A stretch of DNA of 64,000 bases from MTP4 sp052056915 (GCF_052056915.1 NZ_CP195119.1:806001-870000), one strand, 5' to 3'. Shown: positions 17,421 through 26,830, counted from the stretch's first letter. Made by a program: numbers and translations. Notes: generated from the letters alone by a model not told the origin.

Positions 17421-17457
17421 AAAACATTTGTCTGAAATATCACTAAAGTTTGAAATA

Positions 17458-18066
17458 TCACGAAAGCCTCCCCCTGACAACTACCAGCTCCTCAAAAGAA
17501 ACCTTTGTCCTCCCTACAATATCCACAGCAAATCCGAGCCCTTCCATCTTTTCCTGCACAGCCTCAACTCCCGTTATCGAAGAGATGAGCACCAGAATTT
17601 TCCCTCCCGGCCTGAGGTAAAAACTCACCTTGTCCAAAAACCTGTCCAGGGTCTCCCTCCCACTTGCCCCACCGTCAAAAGCGTAATTAAGCCAGCCGGA
17701 CAATTTTTCCTTTTCCGAGGTCGGGAGATAGGGGGGGTTGAAAAGGATCAGGTCAAAGCGGGTTTTCGGGCTCCGGGGTTCAATTCCCCTGAAAAGATCG
17801 GTGCGGATGACCTCGACTCCGTTTTCCTTAGCACAACGGGCTGCATGGGGGTTGATTTCTGTTGCAATTATCCTGACGTTTTCGAGGTTTGCCCGGAGCA
17901 CGGCAGATACAAAACCGCTTCCTGCTCCGACTTCCAGGACGCGCATGCCGGGCTCTGCCTCCTCAAGGGCGGCATCGGCAAGTAAAAAAGAGTCTTCGGC
18001 AGGTTCGTAGACGAGATCGGTTTCCCCGAGCTTTACCCGGGCATTTTTATATTCGATTTCCACCAT
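17458..18066 (-). CDS. HemK/PrmC-related protein glutamine methyltransferase
   Basis: A SAM-dependent methyltransferase of 202 residues: motif I VLEVGAGSGFVSAVL (about 40-54), ATEINPHAARCA for motif II, and the catalytic NPPYLP near 109-114 that marks N5-glutamine methyltransferases. It is short, lacking the N-terminal domain of bacterial PrmC, and so resembles the archaeal/eukaryotic Mtq2 type that methylates the GGQ motif of release factor aRF1. It follows ksgA on the same strand with a 66-nt gap, as in many archaea. The release-factor substrate is inferred from the family. Confidence 0.88.
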   Translation of the reverse strand: MVEIEYKNARVKLGETDLVYEPAEDSFLLADAALEEAEPGMRVLEVGAGSGFVSAVLRANLENVRIIATEINPHAARCAKENGVEVIRTDLFRGIEPRSPKTRFDLILFNPPYLPTSEKEKLSGWLNYAFDGGASGRETLDRFLDKVSFYLRPGGKILVLISSITGVEAVQEKMEGLGFAVDIVGRTKVSFEELVVVRGRLS

Positions 18067-18132
18067 GTATTCTCAGGTTCAGGTTTCAGATAAGGATTTA
18101 AGCAGAATTTAAGCAGGATTTAAGCTCGAATT

Positions 18133-18954
18133 TCAGGCAGATTTCAGATCTGATTTCAGATCAAGGATCATGTTTGCGACTTCCGCAAGTTCCCCGGGAG
18201 TCAGGTTTTCGGCCCGTTTGCCCATGAACTCTTCAGGGAGCTGGTTTACGATTTCCTTGACCTCAGGGATTTTAAGGAGGTGATTTGTGTTAAGAATGGA
18301 GTTCCGCAGTTTCTTTCGCCGCTGGCTGAAGACGGCTGCCACGAACTCCAGGAAAAAGGCCTCATCCCGGACTTCGAAGGGAGCCGGGCGGGGGACCAGT
18401 TTGATCACGGCAGAGTCGACTTCAGGAGCGGGCTGGAAGGCGTCTTTCGGGACCTTCATGAGGATTGAGGCCTCGGCAAAGTATTGGGTGTCGACCGTAA
18501 GGCGGGAGTAGTCCTTGCAGTTAGGGGGAGAAACCATGCGTTTTGCGAACTCGTACTGGTACATGAGGATGCCCGTTTTGAAGTTCCGGTGAAGGAGCTT
18601 GAAAGTGATTTCCGAGGAGATAGAGTAGGGGAGGTTCGAGACGACCTTGTCGAACTCGGGGAAGTCGAGCTTCAGGGCGTCGCCGGGGATGATCTCGATG
18701 TTTTCCACGGAATCGAAGCGGTCATGGAGGACTGCTACAAGGGCAGGGTCAAGTTCGATTGCGATAACTTTTTTCGCCTTTCTTGCAAGCCTTTCGGTAA
18801 GGTTCCCGATGCCGGCCCCGATCTCGAGTACCGTGTCCTCGGAGGTCAGTTCGGCGGCCGCAACAATCCGGTCGAGGTAACCGGCATCGATCAGGAAGTG
18901 CTGGTCGAAGACGCCGCCTTTTATGCGGTATTTCCTTAGAATAGAACGAACCAA
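18133..18954 (-). CDS. ksgA: 16S rRNA dimethyladenosine transferase KsgA/RsmA
   Basis: Dimethylates the two adjacent adenosines near the 3' end of 16S rRNA, a late step in small-subunit assembly. The 273-residue protein has DQHFLIDAGYLDRIV at the start, SAM motif I VLEIGAGIGNLTERL (about 41-55), the acidic IELDPAL, and the catalytic NLPYSISS (near 111-118). The C-terminal helical domain (FSQRRKKLRNSIL) is present. The start is TTG, with AGGAG 8 nt upstream. It sits downstream of DUF655 and upstream of the hemK-like gene, the usual archaeal order. Confidence 0.95.
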   Translation of the reverse strand: MVRSILRKYRIKGGVFDQHFLIDAGYLDRIVAAAELTSEDTVLEIGAGIGNLTERLARKAKKVIAIELDPALVAVLHDRFDSVENIEIIPGDALKLDFPEFDKVVSNLPYSISSEITFKLLHRNFKTGILMYQYEFAKRMVSPPNCKDYSRLTVDTQYFAEASILMKVPKDAFQPAPEVDSAVIKLVPRPAPFEVRDEAFFLEFVAAVFSQRRKKLRNSILNTNHLLKIPEVKEIVNQLPEEFMGKRAENLTPGELAEVANMILDLKSDLKSA

Positions 18955-19143
18955 AGATGAAAACTCCTGAATGGATAAATTGAATATGATAGCTGATTGA
19001 CTGATCGAAATAACGGATAGACTGAATAAGATAGCGAGTAGAGTGAATAAGATAGCGTATTATCTGCACGAAATAACGGATTGGCTGAATAAAATCGATC
19101 TAAAAAAGGAATAAAAGCTAAGAGGGCCTTCAAAAGATCCCCC

Positions 19144-19875
19144 TCATGCCGGCCTCTGGCGGCGCGGCGGAGTAGTAAAGAGCCTGTACTTGATAAAGTC
19201 GTCCTTGAGTTCTTCTTCGATCCTGTGAGCTATGACCTTTGCCGGGTCATGAAGACTCGGGATCCTCTCGTGGATATCCTGGAAACTCTTAAAATCCCCT
19301 TTCTTGTGCTCATCGATGATAGACCACATAAGCTTTTTCCCGATACCCGGAAGGAGTTCGAGCATGTGAAGGCGGGTGGTGATGGAATGAGCTTCATTGA
19401 AGAACTTTACGAATCTCTCTTCCTGGTGCCGGACACAGGCTTCAAGGATGTACGGGAGTTCAAGGTTTGCACCGTGGGTCAGGTCGGGGTAGCCGATGCG
19501 CTGCTTTACGTGGTCGATGGTATCCCGGTCGCCGGATCCGATGTAGACCCTTGCCTGGATTTCCGGGATCACGCCGTTCTTGGGGACAAGCTCCATCAGG
19601 GTGAACTTCTTGTCGCCAACCGCCTGGACCAGAGGCTTTTTCTGGGACAAGGACCTTGCATCCACTGCTTTCCCGTAAGGGAGGTAATCAAGCACCCATA
19701 CGTATTCTTCCCTTTCACCGGAATTCTCCCCGCCTTTCCCGGAAGACCGAGGACCTGATGAGCGAGAGCCTCTTTCAGGGTGAGGCCTACCTGCCGAACG
19801 TCTGTCAGAAAAAGATTTACCAGTGGAATTTCTGCCCTTTTGCGGTCCACCTGATTGTGATTTTTCGTCTCTCAT
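19144..19875 (-). CDS. DUF655 RNA-binding-like protein
   Basis: A 243-residue member of the archaeal DUF655 family. After a basic, serine-rich tail (about 40 residues, GGPQKGRNSTGKSFSDRRSA) comes an OB-like region (VWVLDYLPYGKAVD, then RVYIGSGDRDTIDHVKQRIG). The C-terminus has a helix-hairpin-helix element (LELLPGIGKKLMWSIIDEHK) of the kind that binds nucleic acid. It nearly always neighbours ksgA and rpoF in archaea, suggesting a ribosome or RNA role that is still undefined. I use the ATG at 19873-19875; an in-frame GTG lies two codons earlier. Confidence 0.85.
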   Translation of the reverse strand: MRDEKSQSGGPQKGRNSTGKSFSDRRSAGRPHPERGSRSSGPRSSGKGGENSGEREEYVWVLDYLPYGKAVDARSLSQKKPLVQAVGDKKFTLMELVPKNGVIPEIQARVYIGSGDRDTIDHVKQRIGYPDLTHGANLELPYILEACVRHQEERFVKFFNEAHSITTRLHMLELLPGIGKKLMWSIIDEHKKGDFKSFQDIHERIPSLHDPAKVIAHRIEEELKDDFIKYRLFTTPPRRQRPA

Positions 19876-19881
19876 CAGCAC

Positions 19882-20348
19882 CCATCCTATATATAAATTA
19901 ACCCCAGAACGTATTTACAACCGGGATACTCCCGGCTATCTATGGTCTCGGAAGATTCCCAACTTATCATAACATGAACAGAATATTCCCCTTATGGAAA
20001 TATTCCCCTTATGGAAACATTCCTCTTATAGAATATTCCTTTACTGCATGACCGGGATATTCCCAACTTTTAATGATCGTCTTCCGGATGGAGAATTCTC
20101 CAGCCTTCAGGCAACCTATACAATCCCCCGGTGATGTCAGATTCCCCGGTATTAAATGATTACCCGAGCTATGCAGATATCCTCCGGTCAGGGGGATTCC
20201 TTAACCTTCAGGATAATTCCTCAGGTCAAGATGTTCCCAGAGACTTAAGTAAATTTTCCCAGGTATCCAGGACTACCCTCATGAATAACAAGATGAAAAC
20301 TTCTATATAGCTTATTCTATTCTATTTCTCTTATTCCCTGCCCCTAAT
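19882..20348. repeat. 467-bp spacer with degenerate AT-rich repeats
   Basis: Variants of atggaaatattcccctt recur around 19990-20060, and similar attcc-rich pieces continue to 20240. I see no gene or clear RNA. The spacer separates DUF655 from rpoF in an otherwise conserved order. Confidence 0.5.
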
Positions 20349-20702
20349 TCAATCCATTGCCTCGGCTACTAACTCGAGTATCTGGTCCAGTTCCTCATTG
20401 CTGAGGGTATACTTTTCTTTAGCGTAAACAGCCCTGAGTTCATCCCTGGACTGTGGCATGAGATCTGCAATCCGGACCGCGATAACAGGCTTCATTTTTT
20501 CAAGTTCAAGCAACTTGTTGACCAGCCCCCTGGATTTTTCAGAAGTGGTTTTTGCAAACACCTCCGCGTGGTGCAGGGCTTTTCGGAACTCGTATGCCAC
20601 TTCCAGATTTCTCTCTCTGCGCTCGTCCGCGATCTCGGACAGCATTTCCTTGACTTCAGCCAGCGTCAATAACTCTTCATTCAGGACTTCCTTAACTATC
20701 AT
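20349..20702 (-). CDS. rpoF: DNA-directed RNA polymerase subunit Rpo4 (RpoF)
   Basis: The archaeal counterpart of eukaryotic Rpb4, 117 residues, which forms the stalk of RNA polymerase with Rpo7 and helps open-complex formation and RNA binding. The family pattern is visible: MIVKEVLNEELLTLAEVKEM, a central helix with YEFRKALHHAEVFAK, LLELEKMKPVIAVRIADLMP, and the C-terminal LSNEELDQILELV. It lies between rpl21e upstream and DUF655 downstream, the standard archaeal arrangement, though here the spacers are long. Confidence 0.93.
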   Translation of the reverse strand: MIVKEVLNEELLTLAEVKEMLSEIADERRERNLEVAYEFRKALHHAEVFAKTTSEKSRGLVNKLLELEKMKPVIAVRIADLMPQSRDELRAVYAKEKYTLSNEELDQILELVAEAMD

Positions 20703-21210
20703 TGGAATACACTCTTGTTGGGCTAGAATTTCAGGTAGTTACCGCTTTTCAGGGCAATCTACTTCGATTTATTTTCTGTCCTGCCCCTAATAAGCTGCTA
20801 TTAATTTCCACCTGTTAACTTTTCTTAAGCTTCAACCTGTCGACTAATTCGACCATCCGGAGATAAGTCATTTGTATGTTTGACAAACGATATATAATTA
20901 TAGATGTCTCTGGACATCCAATATATCTGGAACTACAATGTATCTGGACATCAAATGTCAACGGACATCAAATGTCTCCATATCTTCAATTACAGATGAT
21001 TCTGAATAAGCTGAAGCCTGATATTTTCAAAAGCAACTCTGGCACATCCCCTCTTGAAAATATTTTTTTGCACAGATCCGTTTCCTATCCTGAAGGCTTC
21101 CTACCTGAAAAAACCACTCAAAGATTGTGCTATTATCTTTAAAACTGCTAAGTAGGGAGCTTAAACGCTACGCAAAAATGCTACAGGTAAACGGCAGGGG
21201 ATAAAAGTGG
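20703..21210. other. Spacer between rpl21e and rpoF without a gene
   Basis: AT-rich, with short repeats around 20905-20980 (tatctggacatcaaatgt variants). A plus-strand frame of 88 codons at 20876-21142 follows these repeats and has no ribosome site or recognisable sequence. The hairpin at 21211-21232 closes the rpl21e side. Confidence 0.5.
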
Positions 21211-21232
21211 GTTAGGTTATATGAAACCTAAC
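21211..21232 (-). terminator. Hairpin just past rpl21e
   Basis: GTTAGGTT and AACCTAAC form a perfect 8-bp stem with a 6-nt loop, beginning 14 nt after the rpl21e stop codon. It could terminate or stabilise the rpl21e transcript. No long T-run follows on the minus strand, so it may instead be a processing or stabilising element. Confidence 0.45.
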
Positions 21233-21245
21233 ATCTACACTGTGC

Positions 21246-21542
21246 TTAATTGTATTTCTGCGGTTTCAGGTGCTGAGGCAGGGACAGAACTTCCTTCATA
21301 GCGTTGCCGCTGCGGACCTGGAGCAGATATGCTCTTCCGCGCTGCCCGACAATCTTGCCGGTAGAACCCTGAAACTTGGCATTGGGCATGCCCTTCTGGA
21401 CACTCGGGTCAATATCGATGTGGACCATCTGCCCTTCTTCGAACTTCTGGATTACCTTGATTACAGGGGAAATTCCTCTCTCACGAATTGTCTTTTTTAA
21501 CTTGTACCTTGTGCAACGTTTCTCACCGTGGGAATTTGTCAT
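21246..21542 (-). CDS. rpl21e: Large ribosomal subunit protein eL21 (L21e)
   Basis: A 98-residue ribosomal protein found only in archaea and eukaryotes. Family landmarks are NSHGEKRCTRYKLKKTIRER at the N-terminus (usual form: SxGxRxxTR.KL.K..R..G), KVIQKFEEGQMVHIDIDPS, and GMPNAKFQGSTGKIVGQRGR. AGGAGG precedes the ATG at good spacing. It is the head of the rpoF-DUF655-ksgA group and lies about 200 nt downstream of pus10. Confidence 0.96.
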   Translation of the reverse strand: MTNSHGEKRCTRYKLKKTIRERGISPVIKVIQKFEEGQMVHIDIDPSVQKGMPNAKFQGSTGKIVGQRGRAYLLQVRSGNAMKEVLSLPQHLKPQKYN

Positions 21543-21740
21543 CGCATGTTCCTCCTTTAGAATGCTCGGTTAATGTCAATTCTCTCTAATAAGATCTTCT
21601 ATCTAATAAGATAAATATTATTTAAATAAACCTGCCATACCGGAAAAATTTGGTCGGATGCAGGTCCTATTCAGATATGAATCTGATTCGGCTATAAAGC
21701 CGGAGTCAGATATAAACTTGATTCAGACACCTGGTCGGGT

Positions 21741-23036
21741 TCAGATATCGACGTTGATTACGTCAAGCTCTTCCACATGCGCAGGGAATCCTAAAAGCCC
21801 GCTGAGGCTTGGGTTTGTCCTGCCCTCGTCCCCTGAGACCAGCTCTTTCACGTAGAGCCCGCCTTCGCAGTGCACCGTGATAAAAGCATAGCCGGAATCG
21901 GTAAGCTCTTTAAGTTCCATTTCATGCACGCGCCTTTTCCGGATCAGATCGGCCCTTCGGTGCGCAACACGCGTGGGGGTTTGCTGAGCTATCTCAGTGC
22001 CACTTAGAGTTTCGAGGCAGGATTTAAGCTTTTCCTCTGAAACAGGCTCTTTAAATGTAACTTTAAGCTTATAAGCTTTATCCGCCTTTGAGTTTTTCAG
22101 GGTTTCAATCATGCCCTTTGCAACGAATTTCAGGTCCCTTACCTCGACTTTTCCTGCTGCCTGCTCGTTAATCTCCGCCATCAGTTTCTCAAGGTCTGCC
22201 GAGCGTTTTTTCGGGGATTTTGCTTCCACCACAAAAGGCCTTCCGCTCCCGAGCATCAGGGCGTCGATATCCTCCCTGCCCGAACCGTGGAAAGCCGTAT
22301 CCACAGCCTGGAAAGCTTCCACCACAGGGTCCTTGATCAGTTCGTCCACGGATTCGGGGTACTGCTTACCCGTGAAATTGCAGATCTCGCAGCCTTTTCC
22401 CCGACATTTCCGGCAGGGCCAGCGGGTCTGGGGGATGCCGCGGACCATTTTCCTGTACCTGCCGTAGACATACACAGACCTGACCTGAAGCTCCAGCTCC
22501 TCCTTTGTAAGGTCAAGGGTAATCACTATGTCCGGGTTTTGGAAATCAACGTCCTTTCCTACCTTTCCAGAGATCAGCTTCCCGACCTCCCGGTTGACTT
22601 CGGTCTTCAGCTGCTCGGCATAAGAGGTCCCGGTCTCGGCCCAGAGGATTTCTTCGTTTTCACTCAGAAGCCCGCTCACCTTCGTACCCACAAGGAAAGT
22701 AGAATAATCAATGCCTTCAAGCTGCCTGACCGCTTCATCGGCCCAGGTGTCCAGTTTCCGGAACAGGTCAAGGCAGACACAACACTGCTCATCCTCACCT
22801 TCGATTCCTAGCGTCTTTCTTGCGTAAGCACTGCATGAAGCAAGTTCCCTGAGAAGGGTGTCGTCGTTTTCAGTTTTATAGACACGGTCCCCTTCCAGGG
22901 CAAGGGTCAGCTTAACAGCCTGACCCCGCTCCATATTGCTGAGGCCTGTGGATAATTTTGCAAACTGGCGGCCCATACAGTGGTCACATACAGGGCCTTC
23001 CTGAAGTATCTTTTTTGAAATTTCCAGTACATCCAT
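21741..23036 (-). CDS. pus10: tRNA pseudouridine synthase Pus10
   Basis: Makes pseudouridine 54 and 55 in the T-loop of archaeal tRNAs. The 431-residue length is normal. The N-terminal THUMP-like domain carries zinc cysteines (CDHCMGRQF near residues 18-26, plus CSAYARK and CCVCLDLF). A second cysteine set follows at about 210-225 (CRKCRGKGCEICNFTG). The catalytic region has GSGREDIDALMLGSGRPFVVE, where the aspartate in GREDID is the nucleophile. C-terminal IRKRRVHEMELK and LYVKELVSGDEGRTNPSLSG are typical. The next gene upstream on the same strand is trmY, which methylates the pseudouridine that Pus10 makes at position 54. Confidence 0.95.
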   Translation of the reverse strand: MDVLEISKKILQEGPVCDHCMGRQFAKLSTGLSNMERGQAVKLTLALEGDRVYKTENDDTLLRELASCSAYARKTLGIEGEDEQCCVCLDLFRKLDTWADEAVRQLEGIDYSTFLVGTKVSGLLSENEEILWAETGTSYAEQLKTEVNREVGKLISGKVGKDVDFQNPDIVITLDLTKEELELQVRSVYVYGRYRKMVRGIPQTRWPCRKCRGKGCEICNFTGKQYPESVDELIKDPVVEAFQAVDTAFHGSGREDIDALMLGSGRPFVVEAKSPKKRSADLEKLMAEINEQAAGKVEVRDLKFVAKGMIETLKNSKADKAYKLKVTFKEPVSEEKLKSCLETLSGTEIAQQTPTRVAHRRADLIRKRRVHEMELKELTDSGYAFITVHCEGGLYVKELVSGDEGRTNPSLSGLLGFPAHVEELDVINVDI

Positions 23037-23105
23037 TTGGTTTCACATTCTTGAGAGGTCTTTCGGGATAGCAGGGAAATGAGTAACATGATAAATGATT
23101 GGTAA

Positions 23106-23236
23106 ATGATTGAAAGATGATTGAAAGATGATTGAAAGATTGATTGAAAGATTGATTGAAAGATAATTGAAAGATTGATTGAAAGATTGATTGAAAGATT
23201 GATTGAAAGATTGATCGAAAGATTGATCGAAAGATG
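23106..23236. repeat. 12-bp tandem array, 11 copies
   Basis: The unit is gattgaaagatt, with some 11-bp copies (gattgaaagat) and late variants having gatcgaaag. It fills much of the 399-bp spacer 23037-23435 between pus10 and trmY. Nothing else is seen in that spacer. Confidence 0.9.
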
Positions 23237-23435
23237 ATCGGTGAATAGGTGGAATTAAAGATAAGGGGTAAATATTCAGGTAAGCGTCTATCCTGATACA
23301 GGGAACTGTGATATAACGTTTTTTATTCGGCTTCCGAAAAAACAGGCTTTATGGGAGTTTTCACTCCCAGGACCCGCCTGCTTCAGTTTCAGCCCTTCAA
23401 GCTGAAACCCTGGGTTCAACCCAATCGGCTGCAAC

Positions 23436-24077
23436 TTAATTTTCAACCCTGTCTGCTTCACATTCGCTCTCAACGGCAGGCTCGACTTCAGCTTCCAGCC
23501 TGTCAAGTTCATTGTGGATAAGGGTTATGCAGTGATTGGAGTGCAGGGAAATAGGACCCACGGAGATAATTTTCGCTCCTGCCCCAAGGATTTCCACTTC
23601 CTCTTCTTCGGTGACCCCGGTGTGGTCTCCGAGGATAAAAACAGGATCCGTAATTTCCCGGGCAACTTCTTTTATATCTGCCCCGTCTTCCCGGAGGTAG
23701 AGCAGGGTGCGCCCCTTAAATTGTTCCAGCAGGGTTTTCAGGTCACCCCTACGGACCCAGACACCTGGTGTGGACCGGACCTCATACTCAGAAGCCTCCT
23801 TTTTGAGGGCTTTCTGGATTAAAGAGCCGCTACTGCGCTCGTCCGGGTTCAGGTACCTCAGGGTCATGCCGTCGAAGCGCACGATTTTCCCGGGATCGGG
23901 TTCCCCTAGGAGGAGCAGGTGTACATTTACGTCTCTTCGCATCCCGAAAGAGAGAAAGAGGGCAGAACTCACACAGCGGCAGAGGATGTCCATCCGGCCC
24001 GCCGAACCCGGAAGGTCGTTTAAGGGAAAATCTCCGCTTGTCATTGCCTTGTGCCCTATGATAACGATATCGCGCAT
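23436..24077 (-). CDS. trmY: tRNA (pseudouridine(54)-N1)-methyltransferase TrmY
   Basis: A SPOUT-class methyltransferase (formerly DUF358) that converts pseudouridine 54 of archaeal tRNAs to N1-methylpseudouridine. The family start MRDIVIIGHKAMTSGDFPLND is nearly complete. LCRCVSSALFLSFGMRRDV follows, and the knotted SAM site is represented by FILGDHTGVTEEEE and ISVGPISLHSNHCITLIHNE. The last 15 residues (EPAVESECEADRVEN) are a variable acidic tail. It lies directly upstream of pus10, which supplies its substrate. Confidence 0.95.
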   Translation of the reverse strand: MRDIVIIGHKAMTSGDFPLNDLPGSAGRMDILCRCVSSALFLSFGMRRDVNVHLLLLGEPDPGKIVRFDGMTLRYLNPDERSSGSLIQKALKKEASEYEVRSTPGVWVRRGDLKTLLEQFKGRTLLYLREDGADIKEVAREITDPVFILGDHTGVTEEEEVEILGAGAKIISVGPISLHSNHCITLIHNELDRLEAEVEPAVESECEADRVEN

Positions 24078-24288
24078 GGAGGCACTATATTTACGTAAGG
24101 GATATAAAAGATGTATGCATGTTCACTGGCATAGCCCGGATAAGGTCATACTGGAAAAAATAAATCAGACTGGAATAAATAAATCAGACTGGAAAAAAAA
24201 TCAGACGGGAAAGAATCAGACTGGATGAATAAAACACACCGAGAACAGTTATAATAATTAAAAAATCAAGATCCAGAAAGGGATAAGG

Positions 24289-24948
24289 ATGAAGATACTC
24301 GCAATTTCCGACCCCCACGGGGACTATTCGAAGATAAAGGCAATCATGGAACGGGCAGGAGACTTCGACCTGGCAGTCATCGTAGGAGACCTGACCAATT
24401 TCGGCCCCGATGAGAAGGTCGAGGAACTCATGGAAATGTTCGACAAACCCGTGCTTGCAATTCCAGGGAACTGTGACCAGAAGAGCATTCTGGAAGCCCT
24501 GGACGCCTCAAAGGCGACCAACCTCCACGGAAAAGCCAAACAGATCGGAAAAATCCGATTCATCGGACTCGGAGGCTCGAACCCCACCCCCTTCAACACC
24601 CCCTTCGAAATTCCGGAAGAAGAAATCGAGAGCACCCTTGAAGGAATGGTCTGCTCCGCAGAAGCCGCCGGGAACTGCGGGAAGGTCGTGCTCCTGACCC
24701 ATGCCCCACCTCAGGGAACCTGCGACGAAATCCCCTGCGGGCACGTGGGCAGTACTGCCATCCGGAAGTTCCTTGAAAGGGTAGACCTTATAGTCTGCGG
24801 GCATATCCACGAAGCCAAAGGTATGGAAAAGGTCGGAAGAACCACAGTGGTGAACCCCGGAGAAGCCTGCAAGGGCTCCTGTGCCCTGATAACCATTGAG
24901 GAAGCCGAAGAAGACAAACCCATAGAAGTTGAGCTTATAGAAGTCTGA
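24289..24948 (+). CDS. Calcineurin-like metallophosphoesterase
   Basis: A 219-residue protein with the full set of metal-binding motifs of the family: DPHGDYSKI (residues 8-16), GDLTNFG (34-40), GNCDQ (61-65), LTHAPPQG (about 144-151) and GHIHEAKG (171-178). These bind two metals and cleave phosphomono- or diesters. It belongs to the small cytosolic, YfcE/ICC-like group, whose natural substrate in archaea is not known. AAGGG precedes the ATG. It starts a plus-strand pair with the MgtC/DUF4010 gene, though a coupled function is not evident. Confidence 0.88.
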   Translation: MKILAISDPHGDYSKIKAIMERAGDFDLAVIVGDLTNFGPDEKVEELMEMFDKPVLAIPGNCDQKSILEALDASKATNLHGKAKQIGKIRFIGLGGSNPTPFNTPFEIPEEEIESTLEGMVCSAEAAGNCGKVVLLTHAPPQGTCDEIPCGHVGSTAIRKFLERVDLIVCGHIHEAKGMEKVGRTTVVNPGEACKGSCALITIEEAEEDKPIEVELIEV

Positions 24949-25142
24949 ACCTACTTCAATCCCAAATCCCTGACCCCCGTTTGCCGGAATGTCGGCCGGG
25001 CTTTCAGGGATACTTTTTTGTTTAATTTATCTCCTGTTTCTTCCTGGATTTCCCCCTTTATCCTTTGTGGAAATATCAAAAGGGAATGTTTAAAGTAAAT
25101 TAAATTCCAAACATTACATATGGAATTTTCTGAGGTTGAACG

Positions 25143-26432
25143 ACGGACGTAATCCAGGAGTTTGGGTTTGACCCGGTTTTTATCGATTTCCTTCAAAAAT
25201 TGGCCATAGCTTTCCTTATAGGGATACTGATCGGGATCGAAAGGGAACACCGCAGCCAGACTCACGAGATCTTTGCAGGAGTAAGGACCTACAGTATAAC
25301 CTGCATTACAGGGATGCTTACCGCCCTCCTGACAGCCTCAACTGGATCAGGAATCGTGTACATAGCTGCGCTTTTCTTTGCGGCAGTCTGCTGCATAATC
25401 ACCTACACCAAAATCACCATGTACCAGAGGATAGGAGTGACCAGTCCAATCACCCTTTTCTTCATTTTCATCCAGGGAGTGCTTGTGGGGTACGGGTACG
25501 GCCTCTTTGCAATTGTGTCCGCAGTCGTGGTAAGCTTCCTCCTGATACAGAAAAAACCCCTTCACGAGTTTGCCGGGAACCTGACAAAAGAGGAGCTCCT
25601 GAATGCCATGCAGTTCCTGGCAGTGGCTTTCATCCTTTACCCCGTGATGCCTGAAAAAAAGATTTTTGGGCTTGTAGACCTGAAAACCGCAATCCTGATC
25701 GTTGTCCTGGTATCCCTGATAAGTTTCCTGAGCTACGTGCTCCTGAGAAAATTCGGGGCAAAAAAAGGGCTCTGTTATTCCGGTTTTCTAGGAGGATTCG
25801 TGAACAGCGAAGCTACCACCGGAGCCCTTGCCGGGATCTCAAAAAAAAGTTCCGGGATGGCAGAACCCGTACTTGTCGGAATATTGCTCTGCAACACCTC
25901 AATGCTTATCCGGAACCTGGTAGTGGCGTTCATAGTTGACCCGAGCGGGAAGACAACCCTTTTAATGTTACCGCCCCAGCTTGCAGTAATCCTCCTCTCA
26001 GCCCTCTTTGTGCTCAGGAAGAACAAAAACCTCTGCCCGATCGGCGCGGAAACCCTTGAGATCAAGTCTCCTTTTTCCCTTGGCCCTGCTTTCAAGTTCG
26101 GAGCCGCTTTCACCCTGATCCTTATCATAGGCAGCACCGCCAATGAAGTGGCAGGCACTGCCGGGATCTACGCAACCGCCCTTGGGGCTTTTGTCAGCAG
26201 CTCGGGGGTAATCGTATCCATCACCCTGCTTGCCGTAAGCGGGAACATCTCATACATGACCGCAGCAAACACGGCCGTGCTGGCAAGCCTGATCAGCACG
26301 GTAAACAAGATCCTGCTCAGCAAGATATCCGGCTCAAACGAACTGTACTCCATTTCAAAGACAGTTTTCGGGCTGATAACCCTCACAGGGGTTGCCGCAC
26401 TGTTCTTATGGAGTTATGTAAGCGGCATGTAA
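25143..26432 (+). CDS. MgtC/SapB-DUF4010 membrane protein; apparent ACG start
   Basis: A polytopic membrane protein of about 429 residues. The N-terminal third matches MgtC/SapB (LAIAFLIGILIGIEREH, then VRTYSITCITGMLTALL), and the remainder is DUF4010 (GYSGFLGG-type loop, NSEATTGALAGI, and AGTAGIYATALGAFVSSSG). It is probably a transporter or ion-homeostasis protein; the substrate is unknown. The first ordinary start is TTG at 25200, but it would cut off family-like sequence (FGFDPVFIDFLQK). The frame upstream is open to a TGA at 25137-25139 and contains only ACG ACG. TGAGG lies 7 nt before the second ACG (25143), which I use as the start. A 10-codon out-of-frame ATG reading (from 25120) overlaps the site. 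Confidence 0.8.
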   Translation, partial: TDVIQEFGFDPVFIDFLQKLAIAFLIGILIGIEREHRSQTHEIFAGVRTYSITCITGMLTALLTASTGSGIVYIAALFFAAVCCIITYTKITMYQRIGVTSPITLFFIFIQGVLVGYGYGLFAIVSAVVVSFLLIQKKPLHEFAGNLTKEELLNAMQFLAVAFILYPVMPEKKIFGLVDLKTAILIVVLVSLISFLSYVLLRKFGAKKGLCYSGFLGGFVNSEATTGALAGISKKSSGMAEPVLVGILLCNTSMLIRNLVVAFIVDPSGKTTLLMLPPQLAVILLSALFVLRKNKNLCPIGAETLEIKSPFSLGPAFKFGAAFTLILIIGSTANEVAGTAGIYATALGAFVSSSGVIVSITLLAVSGNISYMTAANTAVLASLISTVNKILLSKISGSNELYSISKTVFGLITLTGVAALFLWSYVSGM

Positions 26433-26830
26433 AAAGTAGAAAAGAGAGCTAAAAATCTAGTTCCGGAAAGCAAAATCCGGAATTCCACCATAAAATATCT
26501 CTTATATACTTGAATTATGAATTATGTACTTTAAGCATATTTATGTATAAGAGCATTTCAAATGCACTTACATAACTTATATCATACCTTAACCATATTT
26601 TATACCAAACCTTATCAGACTTCATACCAAACCTTATACCGGACCTTATATCATACACCGATATCAAAAAAAGAAAAGGTCGGTTGAAATAAGAATATCA
26701 AAGCAACCTCAAAACCTGAAAATTCATTCAAGCAACCTCAAAACAAATAGAAACAGAAAAGACAAAAAAATTCCGGACAAGAGTCAAGCTCCCGGAATTT
26801 CCATATAAAATAGACGTGGGGAATTTATTG
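26433..26830. repeat. 398-bp AT-rich spacer with degenerate repeats
   Basis: Variants of cataccaaaccttatac recur between 26570 and 26660, and a short direct repeat (caacctcaaaac) lies at about 26700-26745. No gene is seen. Confidence 0.5.

Noticed and set aside
20876..21142. Plus-strand 88-codon frame between rpl21e and rpoF
   Set aside because: No ribosome site, begins in short repeats, no family resemblance.
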